Origin: Pratylenchus scribneri
Taxonomy: Eukaryota > Nematoda > Chromadorea > Rhabditida > Pratylenchidae
Direction: 5' to 3'
Length of the DNA stretch: 64,000 nucleotides
Assembly (NCBI GenBank): GCA_030063045.1
Contig: JAQSEB010000164.1
Span: 186,001 to 250,000, forward strand
Part shown: in pieces, positions 48,207 to 59,300 of the stretch
How positions within the stretch are numbered: the stretch's first letter is position 1
How the letters are laid out: each line of letters starts with the position of its first letter
Notes under the pieces: model-generated
The model's database searches: none
Told to the model about the DNA's origin: nothing
The model's input: only the letters and a program-made list of their open reading frames with translations
Position numbers and translations under genes: made by a program

Positions 48207-51200
48207 ATGAATAGCAAAATAAAGCTATTTTTTACGGTCTTCATCTTATTTTACTTTTCTCTCTCTACTCAATGCCATGGAGCAAAGGTTTTTTATTTAA
48301 TATTGTCATGTCAAAACTCAATATCAAATATTAATAATAGGAATCCGGCGACGGATCAATTACTCAAAGAGAACAACGAATGACTTCCACCGGTTCAATT
48401 CGTCAAGTAGAACAACAACCAGATGGCACAATGTCAATTCGTCCAGCAGAACAACAACCAGCCGGCAATATTTCAATTCGTCCAACAGAACAAGTAGCTG
48501 GAACTACTTCAATTATTCATCAACAAACAGGCACTGAAATGATTCGTCCCAATTATGTCAGACACCATAAAGAGGATCCTCTAATTGCTGGTGGTTCAAT
48601 TCGTCCACAACAAAAAATGTCACCTTCTTATGATGCTGCTCCGGCAAATCGATTCGGTCAGATCATGGCCAACATGAAGTCAAGGACATCATCATCGGCA
48701 CATGGTATTTATGGTCCAACAGCGCAGCAGAATGGATCAATTCGGCCTAGCATTTCATCAAGCAATTCCATTCGTATTCAACCTTCATCGTCTACTATAA
48801 TAAAAAGCAGTGGATCAAATACAGGTAAATTAAATTTTCTATGAATCTATACTTTGAAAATTAATGAGTTTTAAGGCAATTTGATTTCAAGTTTGATTGC
48901 CTTCATTAATTATAAGTATTTCAAATAAATTATAGTTATTTTATCAAAATTGAACCCAACAATATAAAAAGTTCACTAGTAATTTTTCTACATTAGCATT
49001 TTTCCGCAGCTTTTTGCAGACCCGTCTTTTGCGGACGAAAGGGTTTTGTGTGGATGGCGGTAAAGTTGACGTGGTATTCTTTATACCATTTTATTTGACA
49101 TAAAATTAACCAAAAAAAATATAAATTTCATTGGCTACTATGGCAAAAAAACCTTTGGTTTAATTAAAATTGTATTTTGATTGTTTTTTTGCCATAATTC
49201 GGTGGATACCTAGTATCGGACAATGAATTAGATGTCATTTTGTAGCTAATTTTATGCCCAATAAAATGGTATAAAGAATGCCACTTCAACTGTACCGTCA
49301 TCGGCGCCAAACTTTTCTTTCCGCAAAAGACGGTTCCACAAAACGCAAAAGTCGTAATAAGTAGAAAAATATATGATGTTTTAAATAAAAGTTGGCTAAA
49401 AATTACAAATTTTAAGCATTTAATATCAAAAATTTCTGATTTTACAAATTAATTTTTTTAAGGAAAAGAAAGAAATTTTCCTTGTTATATCAATTATATC
49501 TTCATATTCCTTCGATAATCAAAAAAGTTATTTTAAATCTATTTAATAAAGTAGACCCAAACTTAATTTGATTTTAATTTGAGAAATATTTTAGCTTATG
49601 AAAACCAATTTTAGTTAGAAAAATAATTTGAGCTTGAAAACAAGTTGAAACTTCAAAAATATAAAAACTGATTTATGTTTGTACAAATAATTTTAGTTCT
49701 TGAAAAAATGGATAAATTGTGTGAAGAAATTGTACCAAAATTAATTACATTTTATTCAAATGAAAAATTGTTCAAAGAAATGGGCGAACATTTTATTAAT
49801 GCAATGTTCAAAAAAGAATTCCCTTCGGAAGTTGTTAAGACTAAAGTGGAAGTGGAAAAATATTTGGAAAGAAAAATAACATTTGAACAGATTTTTAAAA
49901 TAATAAATGAATGGAAATTAGAAGCAAGCAAATTGAAAGCATTGAAAGAATTGCAAAATAAATTGAATTTGAAATTGGAAGAATTGAAGCAGCAAAAGAA
50001 GAACACTTTTGGAAAACTTGAAAATTTTATAACCAATTCTTTTGGCAGTCATGAAAATTTAATTGAAAAACAATTGGAATTGGTCAATTTATTGATTAAT
50101 ACTCATGAAATAGTTAATAAATACGTTGAGGACATCAGTATGGAGCTACAAATTCGACAACCAGTGAAAGGCTTCCTACAGAAATTGCAATACCACATAA
50201 ATGAACAAAGAGGACAATTTGAAATGCCATATAGTAATTTTGTGAGCAAATATTCAGACAAATATTTTCCGGAGATTGAAAATATTATAAAAATAGAGAA
50301 GGAAAAATTGCAAAACTTTTATAATGAAATTATTCCAAAATCACACAATGTAGAAACAAATTTAAATAGATTGCATGGGGCAATTTTTAATCCAGAACCA
50401 TTCCTTGAAAAAGTGGCATTAAATATAAAACCCCAAAGCCCGCATTTCGTCAGAATATTAAGCGAAAAGCTAAACAATGCTGTCGATGAATTGCCCAACA
50501 AGATTGAAGGGCTCTTTGAGAATAATAAAAAGCAGGTCAGTTTATTTTTATAATTTCTTATAAAATTTGGGATAAAAAATAAATTTTATGCATTTGTGAA
50601 ATAAATTTCAACTCAAAAAACTTGACAATCTAGTCAGATATTAATTATAAATCCCTATAAAAAATTTAGATTCATTTAATTTTACATTTTAGGAATTTGC
50701 GAAATTGAATTTCGAATTTTTTGATCTTCAATTATTGATCATTGCATGCGATAGGATGTTGGGTCATATTCAGTTAATTACTATTTTTAAAAATCTAATT
50801 AATCAAAGTACTGGTAACGAGAATTGGATAAATAAAAATTTAATCTATATTCATTGTATGACGGAATACATCAGAGAAAAATTTGAAAAAATGAATATAG
50901 TCACCCATTGCCTTATTCCAAATATGGCTAAAGCTAACGAGATGGGGGAATATCCAAATGAATTAGAAATAAAAGAGGAAATGGAGCCGAAAACGAAAGT
51001 CATTTTAATTGCACAAAACATGCTGTTCCTTGCGGCTCAATTGGGCAAATTCTACAATTTCAGAGATGCCATTGATACTATTAATAAATCTAAAGATGCC
51101 ATAATCCATGAATTGATTTTGAAATATATGCCTTCAAAAGGCATCGGTCAATTCTTTTATGAAAAATATACGAATGACAAATTGGTGGAAATGATGGCAA

Positions 51201-51232
51201 AAGGTGAATATCAAAGTGCTGGAAAAAGCTAA
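48207..51232 (+). CDS. secreted SIR-repeat protein with large helical C-terminal region
   Basis: Four exons give about 647 residues: 48207-48287 (signal peptide MNSKIKLFFTVFILFYFSLS), 48341-48824, 49697-50535 and 50693-51232. All joins keep the frame (phases 0, 1, 0). Exon 2 carries GSIRQVEQQ, MSIRPAEQQ, ISIRPTEQ, GSIRPQQK, GSIRPSIS and NSIRIQ. Exons 3-4 encode about 460 residues of lysine/glutamate-rich predicted helix with coiled-coil segments (KLKALKELQNKLNLKLEEL) and no domain I recognise. Exon 1 has the same length (81 bases) and phase as exon 1 of the opposite SIR gene, so the pair arose by inverted duplication and then gained different 3' exons. A MITE-like element sits in the 872-base intron. 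Confidence 0.75.
48972..49370. mobile_element. MITE-like inverted-repeat element in an intron
   Basis: GTGGTATTCTTTATACCATT on the left (49070) is answered by AATGGTATAAAGAATGCCAC on the right (49263), and the outer TTTTTCTAC .. TTTTGCGG parts are answered by CCGCAAAAGACGG .. GTAGAAAAA. The arms total roughly 110 bases each. No coding capacity. Confidence 0.75.
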
Positions 51233-52681
51233 AGAAATATAGGAGGAAGTGAACGGAATGATGAAAAAAATTAGTCAGCATTGGAACAGAAAGAGAATGG
51301 AATGGACTATTTGCATTGTTGTTTTTGTTAAAAAGAAAGAAATGTTTTAAACTGGACATTTAATTTTACTTTGTCAGTTTTTTTTTCAAAAATTCGGTTT
51401 TATTATCTAATATTCCTTCTTTAAATAAATTTTTGTAATGTATCATTTATTCCTTCTAAATTTATAATTATAAAATTTGTGGGCAAAACACAAAACACGC
51501 GGAATTAATTTGGAGCAAAATAAAATACAGACGGAAATATTTAGACAAATCATAAAACAATTTTAGGGGCAAAACATTAAACAAATGGAATTTGGAAGAA
51601 AAAACGGAATTAAATAATAATCAATAATTGATTCAAAACTAGATAAAGTAAATTGGCAGAATTTTAGGCAAAATTTATATTCAGTATGCAATTTGATGAA
51701 AAATAGGCGCATGAAAACAAAAATTAAAAAATCCATTTAATAAAAAAAATTTAATCTTACAAATTAAAAAAAAACAACGGTATTTCTTCTATTTATAGCA
51801 ATAGAGCTATTAGGATCTTTTTTAGAATTTATTTTTTGTCATGCTTATCAATTATGCAACTTATTAATTTTTATTTTGTCATGATTATCAATCACAGTTG
51901 CGTGACCTTTAAGACTGCAAATTTTTTTGTAGAAAAATTTAACCCTTTTTGGTGAAAGATCGAATTCTTTTACCGATAAAGGGTTAATCTAAATTAAGAC
52001 TACAAATAACAAATTGCCTGAATAACGACAAATTTATCTACCATTTATTTAATGTCGTTTTTTCAATTAAAATTATATTTTTCTCTGCTCTCGAAAATCG
52101 ACAAATCTTTACAAAAGGGATTTGTTGTTTGTCGAATGAAATCAAATGACATAATTTTTCCTCGATATAGTTATATTTTTTTCAAAAATTCATCAAAAAT
52201 CAATGGCGAAAAATAACGTAGGCTTAAACACTCTAAATTTATACATATATCTTTTTTTTATCATTTTTAAACTTCATTTTTTACTTTAAAGTCAAATTTG
52301 TGGGAAGGCTTTTTGCGCCCGACAAATTTTCAGATAAATGGCATATTTGTTGTTTATCGAGTGCTAATTTGGATAGGTTTGTAGATTTAAATGATTTTTA
52401 TGATTTCTATGCAAAATGAATGTAATTCAAGAATTTGGAAAATTTGTTGACTGATATAAAAAAATAAAGAATCAATAAAACTATAAAAATATTTTTTTAT
52501 CAATCACATTGCCTTATTGGTCTTTTTCTTCAATCAAGATGTAATATGCAAAAATTCTGCAATAATTTTAGTCGATTTTTAATTTCGAAATCAATTATTT
52601 ATAAATTTGCTTTATCTTTCATTATCGAAATACATTAAAAAAAACATAAATATGGGAATTTCATTACATTTCTCAGTAATT
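51233..52681. other. intergenic region between convergent genes
   Basis: No gene. 51480-51620 has GGGCAAAACACAAAACA-type degenerate repeats; 52400-52600 repeats the block found upstream of the SIR gene at 46597 (see 46720-46960). Confidence 0.45.
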
Positions 52682-53327
52682 TCAATTATTTCTTCTATGA
52701 TTATGTTTAGCCCAAACATCTATCAAGCCATCCTTGATATTGATAGAGGCTCGGCCATGACAAATGTCATAGTCGGATCTGATTCAAATATGAAAAAATA
52801 ATTAAATTATTTAATATTCTATTGATATTCGCTTGACAAGAATATTTATTTTTTGCTCACGTTTTCCGAATGTATCTGCATTTGTAAGTCAAAATTTCAC
52901 TATTTTTGTGTTTCGTTTCATAATATGTGTAGCCATCATGAATAATTTTTTTGCGTTGCTGTGCTTGTAATATATTTTTTGCTGAAAGTTCGTCCCATCC
53001 ATTTGGCAGCACATATTCCTTCATTGGATTAAGACCGCGCATTTCCCGTCAAAAATAAAATGGGGGAATGATTTAATAAAATTCATAATTTAATGCTATT
53101 TTTCCTATAAAAACATGTATTATTTGAGTACCTTTCGTGATTATGGCCACTTTTGTAAATTATATGATTGTCGCTATCCACTTCGGCTTTTGCAAGACAT
53201 GCTGGATTTTCTTTTCTTTCCTCGCATGACCATTTATTTCCAATTTGCCTTTCATAAACAAATCCATCATTAAGCATATAATAACCACCCAATTCATGTT
53301 TCGCATATTCCGCTATTTCTCCAGTAT
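52682..53327 (-). CDS. last two FLYWCH fingers of gene B
   Basis: Exon 53327-53132 encodes LGGYYMLNDGFVYERQ, WSCEERKENPAC and SGHNHER. Exons 53042-52861 and 52778-52682 give MRGLNPMKEYVLPNGWDELS, HDGYTYYE, YKCRY, then DICHGRASINIKDG and AKHNHRRNN before TGA. The paired exon order and the ATGCGCGG start match gene A (12089-11509). Confidence 0.7.
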
Positions 53328-56300
53328 CTTGGCAAATAAAAATTATGTTTTTTAAATAGTCAATCTCGTACGAAAATTACCCATTTTTAGAAAGTTAAAA
53401 TTTTCTTGTATATTAAATGGATATAAAAAAAATTTCAAACAGAACTCGAAAAATGCTAGCCTATGTTTTGCAAACATGAAATTTATAAATTGTAATTTTA
53501 TGAATTTCAATTTTATTAATATATATGTTAAATCTAATTTGGTAAAAGGCGAAAATTAGAAATATCATTATTTTTTTTTTATTCTGTTATTAACTCTATT
53601 CCCTAATCTAATATCGATTTTTTATGTCATGCTCAAAATTTCAACTTTGGACTTTTTCCAATAATTGACATAACATATAAGTATAATTTGCTTTTTATGT
53701 CATCAAAATTGCTAGACTATTTAATATTATTATGTAATTTTGTATGATAATGACATTAAAATTATATATCACTATAAAATAAAAATTGCGAGCTAAAATA
53801 AAAGATGGAAAAAAATGTTTCAAAAATTTTTTAAATAATGCTAAATATTTCGAATTATAATTTGTTAAATTTTTCAATAATAAATATTTAACCTATGATA
53901 AAAAAAATTAGAGCGTTATTATAAAACTAAATAAGAAAAAAAATATTCACCTATTGGAATTACCTTTTTTGCCTTTATGATTGTGTTGAATGGTAATTTC
54001 AATATGTTCATTTTTAATAATCGCCCTTGCAGGGCAATTCTCTATATAAATTTCTTCACAAAAAAGATAAATTCCTTCTCCATCTGTACTCTTTTTATTA
54101 TATATATAGGTGAATCCATCCACATAAACTCTTTTAAACTCGTTCAAATTATTCAAATTCTCTTGCGTAAGAAGATCTATAATTATATAATGTAATCAGG
54201 CATGTACATGGCTATAATTTTTTAGCCGTAGCCGCGTGTTTTTTAAATTTCATAGCAGCCGTCCGCGGTATAATTAATTTTACCTTTAAAATCGTCATAT
54301 ATCTCCATGCCATTTAATCTTTCTGAACGTGGGTGGTGATTATGTTCATTGCTTTCGATTATTTTGTTTTTATCACTTAATTTCACATATCCTTTGCATT
54401 TTGATGTCTCTCTTTCTTCACACATCCACATTCCTATTCTTCCTCTTCTAATAGTTACAAAATTTTTTGCATTCAAATAAACATATCCATTATGAATAAG
54501 AAAATATCCTCCATATTCATTTATCACAAATTTTAATGCTGCTGAAAAATAATAAAAAAAAGTTATATTCATTTATGGCAAATAATTTGACATTCTATTT
54601 GCTATTTTAATTCTATAAAAACAATTAAGAAAAATTTTTCTATTAATAAATTAAAATCCTTTTTGAATTTTAACTCATCGAATCCTCCTGCATTTCTTCT
54701 GTTTCTCTTGTTGATCCATGAGTTTCGCCTGCAATTTTGATTGAAATATGTTTTCTCCCTTCTGGTCTGATTGATCCAGCTGTTTTTCTGATTGATTCAC
54801 GAATTATTTCACTTTCCATTTTTTTCTTTTTATTCATCGATTCAATTTGTAGATCATCTAAACGCCTTATTGAACCGCTATTTCCAGATCCAATCGAACC
54901 ACTTGATTGCTTTCCTTCTATTTCCACTGCTGAATTCGATTCATTTAATTTTAATAGTCTATTTGATTCAATTTCTTCCATTCTTCTAATTGATTGATTT
55001 TTTCCAATTTCTCTGATTGATTCAGTTCCAATTGCTCTTATAGATTTTGTTTTTACCATTTCTCTGATAAATTGTTCTTTTTCCATTCTTTGAGCTACTT
55101 GAGGTCGAATTGAACCAAATGTTATTTCACTCTCAGGACTAGATAAATTAATTTTAAAAATTTCAATTTGAATAATAGTTATTCCAAAAAATTATTAAAA
55201 TCTTACAAACAATACGCCATTAATTCTCGATATATTCTGTAACGATTTTCCGGTATCATATCTTGAGTGAAGTGAAAAGGTGTCGAAATATCACTGCTCT
55301 TTAAAATTTGCTCAGCATACATCAATAGGAACACTCCACAATCCCATGAATTAGTTTGATTTGGAATATCTATTCGATTTATCCATCCAACTGGATCCAT
55401 TATCAAAGGCAAATCAAAATTACCATATAAATTGTTAAAAAAATTGTACAGGGCGGCTTTGAATGACATATTTTCATTTGTATCCTGGCCTCTATTTAAT
55501 GAATCACAAAAGACCACATATTTAAGGTTGACGTCCAACACTGCCAATGCCCAATGATTCCCATATAAATTTGCTGGAATAAACCAAAATTGGACTTCTT
55601 GGATGCTGCTTTCTTTTTCAATTTGATGTTGAAGCCAATCAGGCCTAATCACCTCCTTTTGCCAAAAAGTTGTGATAATTTCGCTCGGCACAAATCTCAC
55701 ATCGTCCCGGTCTCGGGTCAACAAATGCAAATATGCATTGATCACAAAATTTCCCAACCATCCATGTGGATTGGCTAATTCTTCATTCATTTCTCTGAGC
55801 GGTAATGCCTTGAAGTAATATTCATCATCATAATTTAATCCTTGATTATCCCTTATGCGTGGCTGTACATGTGAGGGCATGGCAGGAATTTGTTGTACAG
55901 ATTCGTTGTCACTGCTTTCTTCCATTATTTCTGGCAAATGCTTTTTGGACTTTTTTCGGATGCTTTCTTTAGCAGCAAGAGAATCTTTAGATTGTCCTAT
56001 AAAAATTAAAAAGGCAATTTTTAAATAAAATTTAGAATTTGATTTTTTTATGAAAGATTCATTATAATTTAAAATTGCCTACATATTTTTTAAAAAATTT
56101 ATGTTCAAAGGCATTTGAAATATAATTATTTTATTCAAAATCTATAAAAATATTTTAGATAGATAGTTCTACTTAAAATATTCAATTAATAAATTTATTT
56201 ATCTAACCGATGAAATAAACTATTTCGTTGGAATTATTATTTTTTACTATCATACACCTCACCAATCACCACCCATTCCCCTTCTACCCAAACATTTTCC

Positions 56301-59300
56301 CCAAAAATTTTTCACCCCAAAAACCCCTCAAAATCTCTTTTTCACCAAATAAACTTTTTTCCTTCAAAAAATTATTCTCCCTCAAAAAATATTTTTTGCG
56401 CTCAAATGCTTGTTTTATTTTATTATTGTTTTTAAATAAATTTTCAACATGTAATTTATTTAATCGAAATAAAAATCTTTCTAGAAAATAATAAATTTTC
56501 AGAAAAGATTTTAATTAAATTTTCCTTAAAAAATTTAATTAACTTTTCTGTAAAGATACAAATTAAATTTTTGAGTATTTTAATTAAAATCTTTCCAAGG
56601 AACTTAATTCTTTCTGGAAAGTTTTTAATTAAGTTTCGATTTAAAAAATAAATTTTGAATATGCATTTAAAAACAATAATTGGATAAAAATAAGCATTTT
56701 GTAACCAAAAAAATTTTTTTAAGATCGGATGATTTTTTGGGGGAGAAATATTTTAGGTAAAAAAAAAGTTTGAATTGAAAAAAGTGTTTTAGAAGGAATA
56801 TTGGTAATAATAAAATTCATATCACACGTTTTTTAAAAAATTTTTATATTTTGTGCTAAAAATATGTATTTAAGGGTTTTTGATGACGGGGAATCCGAAT
56901 CTGACGTCCATTTTGTCATATCTTATTGCCTTGGTAAGATAATGCCGACTTTTTCAAATTGGTAAAGGGTGGACCAAGGGCATTTATGGTAAAAATTTTT
57001 ACCTAGTTAAATTATAGCACATTCAACGCAGCTCATGGATTGAATGGTACCAATTTTATCTAATAATATTGCACTTGGTGCGAATTAGATATCTAAATAA
57101 CTTACCAAAACAAATATTTATTTTGGTCATAACTAATTATATTGCAACATTATTCAATAAAAATGGTACAATTCGAATCAATTCAACGAGCAGAAAAAAT
57201 TTTTTTGCATCATTTATTAAGGTTTTTTGTATGAATTTTAATTTAACTAGGTAAAATTTTCACCCAAAAAGCCCTTGATTAACCATGAAATTTTTTTCAA
57301 AAAAAATGTATGTGGTACAAATTGTACTATTATCAAAATATTTTCGAGGGTATTTTTTTTCTGGGAGAGAAAAATAGCATGTTTTTGCATTCTCACTGGA
57401 ATATGCTGGTTTGTTTGCAAGACAATCAACGGCATGTTCATGATTCAAGGTTTTTACACCATTTTTATTTATCAAACGCGTCATCTTCATATTTCCATTC
57501 TTATCTGTTCCTTTACAATGTCGAGCGCATCTATAATATGCAACCCATCCTCCATCTTTTAATTCTATTATTTTTTCATAAGTGAATCCATAACCATTGT
57601 GATATAATTCTGGATGAATTTTTAAAATCATATTTTTATTTATGTAAATATTTTATTTTATTTTTGTTAATTGAAGAAATAAATCAGTTTTATACAAAGC
57701 TACAGAGCAGGGCTGCCATAATACCGGGGAAACCCGGCATTTCCCGGGTTTTTGATGTCCCGGCCGGGGTTTTGCCGGGGTTTTGAAAGTGCCGGGTTTT
57801 TTGCCGGGTTTTTCATATTTTGCCGGGTTTTGCCATGTTTTTAAATTTTTAGCTAAATTTTTCGCTGCGCGGCCATTTTTGGGTCTAATTTTTCGCTGCG
57901 CGTCCATTTTTGGGTCTAATTTTTCGCTGCGCGGCCATTTTTGGGTCTAATTTTTCGCTGCGCGGCCATTTTTGGGTCTAATTTTTCGCTGCGCGGCCAT
58001 TTTTGGGTCTAATTTTTCGCTGCGCGGCCATTTTTGGGTCTAATTTTTCGCTGCGCGGCCATTTTTGGGTCTAATTTTTCGCTGCGCGGCCATTTTTGGG
58101 TCTAATTTTTCGCTGCGCGGCCATTTTTTGGTCTAATTTTTCGCTGCGCGGCCATTTTTGGGTCTAATTTTTCGCTGAGCGGCCATTTTTGGGTCTAATT
58201 TTTCGCTGCGCGGCCATTTTTAGCTAATTTTTCTTCCAATCAGGGCCCATTTTTAGCTATTTTTTCTCCCTATCAGGGCTTTTTTAGCTACTTTTTCTAC
58301 CTATCAGGGCCATTTTTAGCTAATTTTTTTCCTTCCTTCGCGGCTTTTTCTGGCTAAACTTTTTGACGGCAGACCGATTTTTAAAGCTTATGATATCTTT
58401 ATTTCATAACGCACATGTTCAAAAAGTCAATTAAAAATATGCTCAAAAAGTCAATTAAAAATATAAATCTGAAGTAGAAAATTTTTACAAGCTTTTACTA
58501 AATTGCATTTTGACACGTTTTAAAAGATGCCGGGTTTTTACCGGGGTTTTGAAAATTTTTGCCGGAGTTTTGCCGGGTTTTTAGACCCGAATGCCGGGGT
58601 TTTGACTTTTGGAGATGGCACCCCTGCTACAGAGAGCTTTAATCCTTATTTAAGAGATAATTTGAACAAAAAAATTGCTTTTAAATCTTTCTATGTCTTA
58701 AAAAAAACATTGAAATCATAGATATTTTCATCCTTTTTTATAAAATACAAAATAAAAGGTAGTTATTTTAAATATAAAAATTATTAGAAGAATTTAAAAT
58801 AGCCACTTGTTTCTAATTAAATAAACATTTCAAATTTATTCCAAAATTATTTACATATTTGATCATTAATTTATAAAAAATTTGGACAAAAAATTTTTCA
58901 CTTAAAAATATTCGCTATATCAGAATTTAATACATTTTGCTTACAATATTATAAAGAATTTTCATTTAAAAAACACATACTCTCTTTTTTCGGGGGCGGA
59001 GGAAATCTATTTGATTTTATTCTGATTGAGCCAATATTTTCATCGGGATTATCGAATGAAATATAACCTGAAATATATAAAAAAAATCAGGGAAAAATAT
59101 AATTAATTATTGAGTAAAATTTAATGTAAATAAAAAATCATATAAATTTGGCCGGCCGCCAAATAGGTTAAAATATGTTACCAAAATTCAATGGTATCAA
59201 ATTTCTTGAATTATTAATTAGAAGTAAAAAAAAGGAAAATGTACAAAATTTACTACAAAATATGCAATACTCTAATTCTTATTTAGCTAAAAAAGCACTG

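Noticed and set aside
52607..52801. Plus-strand frame resembling a signal peptide (MLYLSLSKYIKKNINMG)
   Set aside because: It is antisense to the last FLYWCH exon of gene B (52778-52682), which has splice sites and a homologue in gene A.
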